From ANME-2 cluster archaeon (GTDB taxonomy: Archaea > Halobacteriota > Methanosarcinia > Methanosarcinales > Methanocomedenaceae): DNA of 20,371 nucleotides. Position numbers and translations under genes: made by a program. Shown here piece after piece: positions 1 through 6,521 of the stretch (position 1 is its first letter; every line of letters starts with the position of its first letter). Under the pieces are notes generated by a model. The model was given only the letters and a program-made list of their open reading frames with translations. It made no database searches and was not told the origin of the DNA. The stretch spans positions 1-20,371 of the forward strand of contig JAMJFQ010000010.1 of NCBI GenBank assembly GCA_023544605.1, given 5' to 3'.

Positions 1-147
1 GTCGTATCTATTTAAGATATATTCACTGTATAACTGGATTTTGGTATTGTGCCTATTGAACATAATGACCCGCTTCCCTTTGAGGCTAACAAATCCATAA
101 ATCATATCATAAATGTGCAAATTCCTGTTAGCATTGAAGCATGACAC
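1..147 (-). CDS. Partial unrecognised CDS, 5' end only, runs off the left edge
   Basis: The minus strand is open without a stop from position 168 to the window edge. A clear Shine-Dalgarno-like GGAGGT (positions 157-152) lies just upstream of a GTG at 147-145, which I take as the start. An in-frame ATG at 168-166 gives seven extra residues but has no ribosome binding site. From the GTG the visible product begins MSCFNANRNLHIYDM and continues with a basic, Tyr- and Asn-rich stretch containing YGFVSLKGKRVIMF. I do not recognise the family. About 50 open codons is only modest evidence in this base composition. The ribosome binding site and the position directly after the fwd terminator make a real gene plausible. 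A TATA-like TTATATAC at 269-262 could serve as its promoter. Confidence 0.35.
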   Translation of the reverse strand, partial: MSCFNANRNLHIYDMIYGFVSLKGKRVIMFNRHNTKIQLYSEYILNRYD

Positions 148-180
148 GATTACCTCCAATGACGGCATCTGCTGTTATTA

Positions 181-215
181 AAATCAAAACAAAATGTGGA
201 GAAAGCCCCTTCTCC
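181..215 (-). terminator. Probable terminator of the fwdDBAC transcript
   Basis: A hairpin with 6-bp arms GGAGAA/TTCTCC and a 6-base loop lies at 198-215. On the minus strand it is followed by a tail of mostly T (complement of 181-197), as expected of archaeal U-rich terminators. It sits a little over 100 bases past the fwdC stop. The tail is interrupted by G and A, so strength is uncertain. Confidence 0.45.
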
Positions 216-321
216 CCGTAAGGGACTACCCCGCACAAAGACTGCTATCCTATTTTTCATAGTATATAATCTATAAGATTATGTACTCAAGTTAATCCGA
301 CTGAAGGGAGGATTTTCTTGA

Positions 322-1083
322 TCACTTTACGAACAGCTCACCCTTACCGCCGACGACCACATCGCCCACGTACTTGGTGAACTCCACGCCATCAACAGCC
401 TCGATACCCTCGCGCTGGTACACAGGTATCAAATTCTCTACCGTGCCTTTCACGATAATAGTGCCCTTGATCATCTCGCTGCCAGGCATAGTGGTATTGC
501 CCTCGATTACGATCTTGCCGCCCTTGTTGGACAAACCCGGCATGATACCGGAATTGCCCTTAATGACAATCTCGCCGCCGCACATATGCTCGCCTACAAA
601 ATCATTGGCATTGCCGAACACTGTTATCTTACCGCCGCGCATGCCGCAGGGTTCACCCCTGTATCCGGCACCCACGTAGAAGGCCGCATTGCCCTGGACA
701 TTTATCTCGCCGCCGGTCATCTCCTGGCCTACCCAGGAATCCGCATTGCCTTTGATGGTGATGATACCGCCCTTCATCTTGGCACCGCACCTCATATCCA
801 CATCCCCATTTATCATGATGCGCCCACCGGTCATGCCCTCGCCGATGCGCTTCACCCTGGGAACTTTACCGTTTATCTCGATCTTTACATCATCCGCAGC
901 ATCAGCCCTGCCGTCAACCTTGATGTCGAACAACTCTGACAGAGGTCTTGGTGTGTTGCCTTCGTATGCCACCAGTGCGCCAATCTCGTCAGCGCTCTTG
1001 CCTGCAAAATTATCAGGGGATATTTTTTCACCCTCAACAGATATCTTGAACTGCTCTTTTGGTACTAAAGTAACTGTTTGCAT
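322..1083 (-). CDS. fwdC: Formylmethanofuran dehydrogenase subunit C
   Basis: Subunit C of the cytoplasmic Mo/W formylmethanofuran dehydrogenase, which interconverts CO2 plus methanofuran with formylmethanofuran. The protein (253 aa from the chosen start) is built of short GG-I-x-I-xGN repeats from about residue 85 to 225, for example GGIITIKGNA, GGEINVQGNA and GGKITVFGNA. This is the right-handed beta-helix fold shared with the GXGXG domain of glutamate synthase. I place the start at the ATG at 1083-1081 because AAAGGAGG ends eight bases upstream. A GTG three codons earlier (1092) lies inside that ribosome binding site and is unlikely. It is the last gene of the fwdDBAC operon, 14 bases after fwdA. 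No fwdE, F or G is linked here, so electron-transfer subunits must be encoded elsewhere. Confidence 0.95.
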   Translation of the reverse strand: MQTVTLVPKEQFKISVEGEKISPDNFAGKSADEIGALVAYEGNTPRPLSELFDIKVDGRADAADDVKIEINGKVPRVKRIGEGMTGGRIMINGDVDMRCGAKMKGGIITIKGNADSWVGQEMTGGEINVQGNAAFYVGAGYRGEPCGMRGGKITVFGNANDFVGEHMCGGEIVIKGNSGIMPGLSNKGGKIVIEGNTTMPGSEMIKGTIIVKGTVENLIPVYQREGIEAVDGVEFTKYVGDVVVGGKGELFVK

Positions 1084-1097
1084 CCTTAACACCTCCT

Positions 1098-2801
1098 TTA
1101 CTTGTACTCCGTATCAACAACGACCGGACGCTCCACATACTCATCCTGGACCATGTAGTTGGCCATGTTCACAGAATAATAGTTCTTGAACTTCAGCTTC
1201 AGGTCATCCATCATCCTGCCATATCCGTCATTGTCAACTTTTGTCCTTACCCAGAAGGTCCTGCCCATGGGTGTGGCAGTTATCTCGCCATCCCTTGCAA
1301 CGACCTCGCCGCCCTTGATGGTGTAAGCCGAACGCCTGAAGGCCGCCTCCACCTTATCAAACTCAACAGTGGCATCGGTCTCATCAGGCTTGATATCATA
1401 GATGGCGATGTCTGCATCAGCACCCACACCAAGATGGCCTTTGCCCTGTTCTATTATTCCCAGTACTTTGGCATGTGCGGCCCTGGTCTTGATAGCAATA
1501 TCATACCAATCCAGTTCCCTATCGATGCCGGCAATACTGGTGCGTTCGAAAGTCTTCTCAGCAATCTTGGCCATTTCTTTCTCACGCCTTTTCTTGCTCA
1601 TCAGCATGGTCATGACCATCGGGTAGTTGACATACGGGCCGCCATTGGGGTGGTCAGTGGTCATCAGTACCTGCCAGGGGTCCTTGGTCAACAGGGCCAG
1701 TTCAAGTCCTATAGCCCACATGATGCCGTGTATATAGCTCTGAGGATGATATTCCAGCGGAGTTACACCTGATGTGTCCTCCAACTCAACATCGCCATTG
1801 GACCACCTGGCCTTGAGCAACCTTGCATTGGCGTACTGAACCGGACCGTCAGCGGTCATGGTGGTGGCACTGCCAAACACCAACTGGCCCATATCAATGG
1901 TCAGGAAATCATTCTTGTTCAGGTAATCAGCGATAGCATCAGACTTGGATTCCATATCGCCCCAATGGTTGCCGCCCCATGAATTGAACTGCACATGTGT
2001 AACATGCAAAGACTGTCTGTCCCTGCTCGCCTTAATATCCTTGCAGATGTCAAAACTGGCAAGCGTGGTCTCGTAGTTCCCGGGTTTACCTAAGTTATTG
2101 CAATGCAGGTGTATACTGTGAGGCAGGTTCATCTTCTCGTTAACCTCTGCCAGGTTCCTGATTATCTGCCTTGGTGTAACCTCGAAGTTGGGTACCGGGT
2201 CGTCCAGGCCTGATACGTTCTTGCCGAAACCCCATGCTTCACCGCCGCCCGGATTCACTATCTTCACACCCCACCCACGGGATGCAAGCAGTCCCCAGGC
2301 CACGTATGCAGCCAGTCTGTCCTGGTCGTTCTCGCGAATGGCATCCATGACCATCCAGTTACTGCCGAACAGGGTCAGGCCGCCCTTATCGATAATGGGT
2401 ATCTCTTCCAGTTCTTCGTGGGTATGCCGTGCCTTAAGGATGGGAATGGCTGCCTCAAAAGCTGTAGTATATCCCATCTCAGCATATCGGTATCCCATTG
2501 CATACACATTTGGCACTGTATATCCGGTATAGGCCCGGGTAAGTTTTGTTCGTGCCTTGAGGCCCAGTCGTGAATCCTCAGGCCTCATGATACGACCAAT
2601 GTTCACCTTACTGCCAGCAATATGGCTATGTGCATCAACACCACCCGGATAGACCAGACGCCCGCCGGCATCAATGACCTGGGCACTGCCGCTTGCACTG
2701 TCCACGATCTTGCCGTCCTTAACGGCGATATCCATCAAATCCCCGTTAACGCCATTGATAGGATCATACACAGTTGCGTTCTTTATCAGCATTTCACTCA
2801 T
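1098..2801 (-). CDS. fwdA: Formylmethanofuran dehydrogenase subunit A
   Basis: The amidohydrolase subunit, which condenses formate with methanofuran (or hydrolyses formylmethanofuran) at a binuclear metal site, while subunit B handles the CO2/formate redox step. Visible family features in the 567-residue product are the metal-binding HxH at residues 58-60 in DAHSHIAG, and a lysine at about 180 (GWGVKIVNPGG) in the position of the carboxylated lysine of characterised FwdA. HLHCNN near 231-234, HVTH near 266-269 and a catalytic-type Asp near 383 (TTDHPNGG) complete the site. Length and motif spacing are normal and the sequence looks intact. The ATG overlaps the fwdB stop as ATGA, indicating translational coupling. 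AAGGGGG upstream is a weak ribosome binding site. The gene is second from last in fwdDBAC. Confidence 0.97.
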   Translation of the reverse strand: MSEMLIKNATVYDPINGVNGDLMDIAVKDGKIVDSASGSAQVIDAGGRLVYPGGVDAHSHIAGSKVNIGRIMRPEDSRLGLKARTKLTRAYTGYTVPNVYAMGYRYAEMGYTTAFEAAIPILKARHTHEELEEIPIIDKGGLTLFGSNWMVMDAIRENDQDRLAAYVAWGLLASRGWGVKIVNPGGGEAWGFGKNVSGLDDPVPNFEVTPRQIIRNLAEVNEKMNLPHSIHLHCNNLGKPGNYETTLASFDICKDIKASRDRQSLHVTHVQFNSWGGNHWGDMESKSDAIADYLNKNDFLTIDMGQLVFGSATTMTADGPVQYANARLLKARWSNGDVELEDTSGVTPLEYHPQSYIHGIMWAIGLELALLTKDPWQVLMTTDHPNGGPYVNYPMVMTMLMSKKRREKEMAKIAEKTFERTSIAGIDRELDWYDIAIKTRAAHAKVLGIIEQGKGHLGVGADADIAIYDIKPDETDATVEFDKVEAAFRRSAYTIKGGEVVARDGEITATPMGRTFWVRTKVDNDGYGRMMDDLKLKFKNYYSVNMANYMVQDEYVERPVVVDTEYK

Positions 2802-4099
2802 GATGAAGCCCCCTTTATCTCCTGTACCTTTGCAATTATCTTATCCAGCACCTCTTCATCTGACGGGAAATCAACATCTACCAGTTTACGCATCCTCAGG
2901 CTCACACCGTCCATCCTGTAGGCCGTACCTTCAAGCTCCACACCGGACACTTTGGTAGGAATAACGATGTTCGCCATTTCAGTAGAGGCGCTGTGGAACG
3001 GATCAATATTTATCACCGGTACTTTACCCATCCGTGCAATAGACTGTGCAGGAAAATGTGCTCCCGCATCTCCGGCAATAATGAATGCTGCATCTATCTC
3101 CTCCCGCATCAGCAGGTCATTGGAACAGGTCTCACCCGGATTATAGTAGGGATAACCTCTTGACATATCCACAGCATTTACAAAACCGGTCTCCCAGGCG
3201 CACACCTGTCCGAATCCGGTCACATTATAATGACCCCGCATAGGTATGATACTGTGTTTACCGTGGGCGTTCAGTTCAGTGACAAGGGAAACGGCATTAT
3301 CGATATTCTTATACTTGCCCCGGCTCTGGGTCAGGCCCATACCGAAATAAACAATACCGAACTGGGCACCCTTCATGGTCTCTGCTACTTCCACCAGTTT
3401 CTCTTTTGGTACACCGCCTACAGTTTCGGGCACAACGTCACCTTTTTCAGCTACAATGGCCCGCAGGGCTGATAGCACCATATAATCCTCTCCCGGATTC
3501 ACCTGTACATACTCGTCAGCCAGATTGGCAGTATCGGTCTTCCTCACATCAAAGACCACTACCTTCCTTGAACGTCGTCCCTTATTAGCGAAAAATCCTT
3601 TGGTGAACACAGAATACCGTCCCATGTGCCTTGGATGGGCCTGTACCGGGTTGCAACCCCAGAACACTACTACATCGGCCCTGTTGGCGAACTGGCCAAG
3701 GGTACCTGTAGGCAGTCCCTTCTCGTGGACACCAAGAGCAGATGGCCCGTGACACACACTGGCCGTATTATCGATTATACCGCCCACTTCTTCGGTGAGC
3801 AGGACACCTTTCTTCATCATCTCGCAAACGCCTGATGCCCACCCATACAGCAGTGGGCGCTTGGAATTGGCAAGTATCTTTGCAGACTCGTTAATGGCTT
3901 CGTCATACGAAACTTCCCTGAACTCGCCTTTTTTATCATCCCGCATCATGGGCGCCTTGATCCTGTCATGGCCCCTGATCTTACTGGCCCCGATCTTGCA
4001 GGCGTGTTTCACGTCCACGACCTTATTATCCACTACTTCCACTGCCAGGTCATCACACAGACAACCGCAAAAAGGGCATAGTACGTCTTTGATTATCAT
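2798..4099 (-). CDS. fwdB: Formylmethanofuran dehydrogenase subunit B (molybdopterin catalytic subunit)
   Basis: Catalytic subunit of the DMSO reductase superfamily that reduces CO2 to formate (or the reverse) at a tungsto- or molybdopterin. The N-terminus has the Cys cluster CPFCGCLC (C8, C11, C13, C15) plus C34, fitting one [4Fe-4S]. Cys116 in NTASVCHGPS is in the position of the residue that ligates W or Mo. It is an ordinary cysteine codon here, whereas some methanogens use selenocysteine. The 433-residue length is normal. GGAGGA lies seven bases before the ATG. Thirteen bases separate it from fwdD, and its stop overlaps the fwdA start. Whether the enzyme is the tungsten (fwd) or molybdenum (fmd) isoform cannot be told from sequence alone. 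I use fwd because the D-B-A-C order matches that operon type. Confidence 0.96.
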   Translation of the reverse strand: MIIKDVLCPFCGCLCDDLAVEVVDNKVVDVKHACKIGASKIRGHDRIKAPMMRDDKKGEFREVSYDEAINESAKILANSKRPLLYGWASGVCEMMKKGVLLTEEVGGIIDNTASVCHGPSALGVHEKGLPTGTLGQFANRADVVVFWGCNPVQAHPRHMGRYSVFTKGFFANKGRRSRKVVVFDVRKTDTANLADEYVQVNPGEDYMVLSALRAIVAEKGDVVPETVGGVPKEKLVEVAETMKGAQFGIVYFGMGLTQSRGKYKNIDNAVSLVTELNAHGKHSIIPMRGHYNVTGFGQVCAWETGFVNAVDMSRGYPYYNPGETCSNDLLMREEIDAAFIIAGDAGAHFPAQSIARMGKVPVINIDPFHSASTEMANIVIPTKVSGVELEGTAYRMDGVSLRMRKLVDVDFPSDEEVLDKIIAKVQEIKGASS

Positions 4100-4112
4100 G
4101 TCTTGTCCTCCC

Positions 4113-4490
4113 TCATTTCAACCTGGCCATGAGTTGTTTCATGGTCAATGCCTCTTCGCTTGATGGTTCAACTACTGCCGGAATTCCCTTGAACCCGGGC
4201 ATACCGCAACCGGACGTATTCGGATCCACCACTGCATTGGCCCATGGACCCATGGGTATGAATATCAATCCATCCGGATTGCCCTCGCAGATCTTAAGCG
4301 GTACGACCACACTCCCGAAATCAGTGGCAACCTTGACATTGTTACCCGGTTCCACACTGATCCTTCCCGCGTCTGCGGAGTTCATCTCACAATACCCTGC
4401 GGCTTCAAAATATGCCTTTGAAGTCTTGTTTTCCAGGTTACATCCCTGGTCAACAGTCCTTCCTGAAATAAAAGTTACCTTCAACTCCAT
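4113..4490 (-). CDS. fwdD: Formylmethanofuran dehydrogenase subunit D
   Basis: Small subunit carrying the molybdopterin-dinucleotide-binding domain, a double-psi beta-barrel that is fused to the catalytic chain in other DMSO-reductase family enzymes. It supplies part of the cofactor pocket of FwdB. The 125-residue product begins MELKVTFISGRTVDQGC. It contains GYCEMNSADAGRISVEPG, a segment typical of this domain, and IPMGPWANAVV in the second half. It is the first gene of fwdDBAC, with GAGGGAA a few bases before its ATG. Upstream lies an intergenic region with an inverted repeat over the predicted start site, so expression of the whole operon is probably controlled there. No oddities are seen in the coding sequence. 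Confidence 0.95.
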   Translation of the reverse strand: MELKVTFISGRTVDQGCNLENKTSKAYFEAAGYCEMNSADAGRISVEPGNNVKVATDFGSVVVPLKICEGNPDGLIFIPMGPWANAVVDPNTSGCGMPGFKGIPAVVEPSSEEALTMKQLMARLK

Positions 4491-4515
4491 TAGATTCCCT
4501 CATTTAGCTCTATTA

Positions 4516-4532
4516 ATTACCCTGATTACCCT
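4516..4532. repeat. Tandem 9-base repeat in the fwd leader
   Basis: ATTACCCT occurs at 4516-4523 and again at 4525-4532, separated by one base, giving a tandem repeat with a 9-base period. It directly adjoins the CCTAACATA boxes of the fwd promoter region and lies in the predicted untranslated leader of fwdD. Confidence 0.6.
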
Positions 4533-4595
4533 AACATAGACCTAACATATAGTCGATTGACTCTATGTTAGGTCATCTACTTACTTATTTAAAAA
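4530..4595 (-). promoter_or_regulatory. fwd operon promoter with large inverted repeat (candidate operator)
   Basis: A TATA-like TTTAAATAA lies on the minus strand at 4593-4585, predicting a start near 4563 and a leader of about 73 bases. Over this start lies an inverted repeat, GACCTAACATATAGTC at 4539-4554 and GACTCTATGTTAGGTC at 4559-4574. The arms pair at 15 of 16 positions around a 4-base centre. The core CCTAACATA occurs again in direct orientation at 4530-4538, 11 bases (about one helical turn) from the copy at 4541-4549, so there are three copies in all. The arrangement suggests a dimeric regulator binding site. A hairpin in read-through RNA from ala is the alternative. Confidence 0.6.
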
Positions 4596-4634
4596 GGATG
4601 TGTTTTGTTTCGGCTGACCTGGTATAATACGTGG

Positions 4635-5621
4635 TCAGAACATCTCCAGTTCAGTGCCAACCTTTGCCCCAAGTGCTCTTTTATAAATCAGGTCTGCAGT
4701 GGCAACATCCTGGATGGCAAGACCGGTGGAATCGAACACGGTAATTTCATCATTACTTTCCCGGCCCGGTTTTTTGCCGCAGACCACCTGGCCCAGTTCC
4801 GTGTATATCTCATCTACCGAAAATATGCCTTTGGAGAGGGGTACGTTCACTTCTCCCGAATGGGACGCCTGGGCCACGGCATCTACCACTACCTTTGCCT
4901 TCTTCAATATCATGGGGTCCAGTTCTTCCTTACCCGCAGCATCCGCACCAATAGCATTGATATGAGTTCCGGCTTTGATCCACTCGGCCTTGACCAGCGG
5001 AATCCTTACAGGGGTGGTTGTCACCAGGATATCGCAGTCACACACTTCATGAACATTTGGTTCCGTTATTATCTCTATCCCGGTTTTCTGTTCCATATCA
5101 GCCTTGAATGCATCCACTGAATCCTTGGAAGTATCAAATATTTTGACCTGTTCAATATCCCTGACTGCCTTAATGGCCTGAAGCTGTGTCCTGGCCTGCC
5201 GCCCCAATCCTATCAAGCCCAATACTTTTGAATCCTCCCTGGAAAGATATTTTGCAGCCACACCACCTGCCGCACCGGTACGCAGATCGGTCAAGGTGGT
5301 AGCATCCATTACTGCCAGGGGCGCCCCGGTCTTTGTGGAGTTCAATACCATCAATGCCATAACCGTGGGGAGTCCACGGCCCGGGTTATCCGGATGCACG
5401 TTCACCAGTTTAACACCGGCAATGTCAGGACCTTCAAGATACCCGGGCATAACGCGCAGATCACCGTTATATGCCTTGAAATCCAGGTACATCTTGGGAG
5501 GCATCTGGACCCTGCCCAGCCCATGTTCCCTAAATGCATATTCAACTACCGGAAGTACATCATGAATGTTCACAAGTGATTCAACTTCTCTTTTATTGAG
5601 CCAGAGTATATTAAGTCCCAT
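4635..5621 (-). CDS. ala: Alanine dehydrogenase of the ornithine cyclodeaminase/mu-crystallin family
   Basis: Probably NAD-dependent L-alanine dehydrogenase (pyruvate + NH4+ + NADH to alanine) of the archaeal type related to ornithine cyclodeaminase rather than the bacterial Ald fold. The 328-residue protein has a lysine at 71 (GVKLVNVHP), matching the substrate lysine of the family. It also has DLRTGA near 112-117, a Rossmann nucleotide motif GLGRQA at 138-143, and an Asp at 227 (GADAAGKEEL) in the catalytic aspartate position. Ornithine cyclodeaminase or a cyclic imino-acid reductase remain possible, as family members differ in substrate. The ATG at 5621 has no ribosome binding site, but a TATA-like element is centred 27 bases upstream, so the mRNA is probably leaderless. 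It lies 144 bases ahead of fwdD in the same direction, so read-through into fwd is possible. Confidence 0.85.
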   Translation of the reverse strand: MGLNILWLNKREVESLVNIHDVLPVVEYAFREHGLGRVQMPPKMYLDFKAYNGDLRVMPGYLEGPDIAGVKLVNVHPDNPGRGLPTVMALMVLNSTKTGAPLAVMDATTLTDLRTGAAGGVAAKYLSREDSKVLGLIGLGRQARTQLQAIKAVRDIEQVKIFDTSKDSVDAFKADMEQKTGIEIITEPNVHEVCDCDILVTTTPVRIPLVKAEWIKAGTHINAIGADAAGKEELDPMILKKAKVVVDAVAQASHSGEVNVPLSKGIFSVDEIYTELGQVVCGKKPGRESNDEITVFDSTGLAIQDVATADLIYKRALGAKVGTELEMF

Positions 5622-5643
5622 AAATACTACCCAACAGAAATAA

Positions 5644-5652
5644 GATATTATA
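5644..5652 (-). promoter_or_regulatory. TATA element of the ala gene (leaderless)
   Basis: TATAATATC on the minus strand is centred 27 bases before the ala ATG and preceded by the purine-rich AAGGAAG, a BRE-like context. With archaeal spacing, transcription would begin at or next to the ATG, which agrees with the lack of a Shine-Dalgarno sequence. Confidence 0.5.
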
Positions 5653-5680
5653 CTTCCTTAAAAGTTGTGATATTTGTCCT

Positions 5681-6028
5681 TCACCCATCAAATTCCAGAG
5701 TATCCCCTATCTTAACATTATGTGTTTCAACTGCGCCCTGGTACATCTCAATCAGATATTTAACGCCTTTCATCTGTTGATGGCCCAGCCAGGGTTTTAA
5801 CGTACCGGTACCGATGACTTTTTTGTCCTCATCAAGGAAGATAACATCAATAGCAAACCGCACAAAAAGCATATGTATACCAACCGTAGTCGGTTTTCGC
5901 AGCGAAAATACCATTGCGAAATCCGGTGGTATTTCTTTATGGAACATTAAGCCCAGAGTACGGCTAAAAATGTTATTGGCATACTTGACCTCCCTTGCAA
6001 GGATTATACCATTATCTTTTAATATCAT
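5681..6028 (-). CDS. DUF192 (UPF0127) family protein
   Basis: A small protein of 115 residues with the DUF192 signature: a conserved R-x-x-G-L-M segment (SRTLGLMFHKE, residues 22-32), the hydrophobic MVFSLRKPTTVGIHM, then VRFAIDVIFLDEDKKVI and a C-terminal VKIGDTLEF. The biochemical role of the family is not established. Many bacterial members are exported, but this one has no signal peptide and looks cytoplasmic. The ATG at 6028 lacks a ribosome binding site, and a TATA-like element is centred about 27 bases upstream, so the transcript is probably leaderless. The gene is divergent from aIF1 and 59 bases upstream of ala in the same direction. ala appears to have its own promoter. Confidence 0.85.
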   Translation of the reverse strand: MILKDNGIILAREVKYANNIFSRTLGLMFHKEIPPDFAMVFSLRKPTTVGIHMLFVRFAIDVIFLDEDKKVIGTGTLKPWLGHQQMKGVKYLIEMYQGAVETHNVKIGDTLEFDG

Positions 6029-6050
6029 CAGTCGTAACAGTACGTAGACA

Positions 6051-6062
6051 TAAATATAATAA
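6051..6062. promoter_or_regulatory. Shared AT element between divergent DUF192 and aIF1 genes
   Basis: TAAATATAATAA can be read as a TATA box on both strands. On the minus strand it is centred 27 bases from the DUF192 ATG, which fits a leaderless transcript. On the plus strand it predicts a start near 6083 and a 22-base leader for aIF1 that would contain the GGAGG at 6087-6091. The two promoters would therefore overlap and may compete for TBP. Confidence 0.5.
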
Positions 6063-6104
6063 TGTTAATGTAGCAACCGTGATATCGGAGGAACCAACCA
6101 AGAA

Positions 6105-6413
6105 ATGAGTTCAGAGATGTGTGTCGTTTGCGGACTTCCTAAAGAGCTATGTATCTGTGAAGAGGTCGCAAAGGAACAACAGAGAATTATTGTTAAAATC
6201 AATCGAAGGCGATATGGTAAAGAAGTAACGGTCATAGACGGACTTGATCCTCACGAAATTGACCTGCACGAACTTACTACACACCTGAAGTCCAAATTCG
6301 CTTGTGGCGGCACTGTAAAAGATAACGCAATTGAACTGCAGGGCAACCATAAAAACCGAATGAAGGACGTTCTTGTGAAAAAGGGATTTTCTCCAGACCA
6401 GATTAAAGTGTGA
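6105..6413 (+). CDS. Archaeal translation initiation factor aIF1 (SUI1 family)
   Basis: A homologue of eukaryotic eIF1/SUI1 that binds the small ribosomal subunit and promotes accurate start-codon selection. The 102-residue protein begins with a Cys-containing extension typical of archaeal members (C6, C9, C16, C18 in CVVCGLPKELCIC), probably a zinc site. The SUI1 domain follows from about residue 24 (QRIIVKINRRRYGKEVTVIDGL) to the C-terminus, with CGGTVKDNAIELQGNH as the most conserved part. GGAGG at 6087-6091 is 13 bases before the ATG at 6105, a long spacing. The Met at codon 5 would be still farther, so 6105 is preferred. It is a single-gene unit between a divergent promoter and its own terminator hairpin. 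Confidence 0.93.
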   Translation: MSSEMCVVCGLPKELCICEEVAKEQQRIIVKINRRRYGKEVTVIDGLDPHEIDLHELTTHLKSKFACGGTVKDNAIELQGNHKNRMKDVLVKKGFSPDQIKV

Positions 6414-6443
6414 ATTATTTCACACTACTGCCTCTGTTTTTTT
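6407..6443 (+). terminator. Terminator of aIF1, hairpin overlapping the stop codon
   Basis: A perfect 8-bp inverted repeat AGTGTGAA/TTCACACT (6407-6414 and 6419-6426, 4-base loop) includes the aIF1 stop codon. It is followed after ten bases by seven T residues at 6437-6443. This fits an intrinsic terminator on the plus strand. The hairpin could also protect the mRNA 3' end. Confidence 0.6.
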
Positions 6444-6473
6444 AAATATATCCATATTTACTTATTCGGGAAG

Positions 6474-6513
6474 TTATATGGATATTGAGAAATATCTTTG
6501 AATAGGTGAGGTG
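6474..6513 (+). promoter_or_regulatory. Candidate iscS promoter and ribosome binding site
   Basis: TTATATG at 6474-6480 predicts a start near 6503 and a leader of about 19 bases carrying GAGGTG at 6508-6513, eight bases before the TTG start. A second AT-rich element at 6441-6450 is an alternative TATA box. The GGTGA motif is repeated three times between 6505 and 6521. Confidence 0.4.
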
Positions 6514-6521
6514 ATAGGTGA

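Larger units (their letters stand above)
1..321. other. Region downstream of fwdC: terminator, AT-rich palindrome and probable start of a new gene
   Basis: No complete gene is present. From right to left the region holds an AT-rich palindrome at 266-282 (7-bp arms ATAATCT/AGATTAT with a 3-base loop) that overlaps a minus-strand TATA-like element. Next is a GC-rich hairpin at 198-215 with a T-rich minus-strand tail. Last is the 5' end of an open frame leaving the window. I see no RNA gene here. Confidence 0.5.

Noticed and set aside
2798..4099. Possible selenocysteine or pyrrolysine recoding in fwdB or the corrinoid genes
   Set aside because: The metal-ligand residue in FwdB is a normal cysteine codon, and none of the C1 genes contains an in-frame TGA or TAG.
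4539..4574. Riboswitch upstream of fwdD
   Set aside because: The structure is a single simple hairpin that overlaps the predicted transcription start, without the multi-helix layout or conserved core of a known riboswitch class. A DNA operator fits better.
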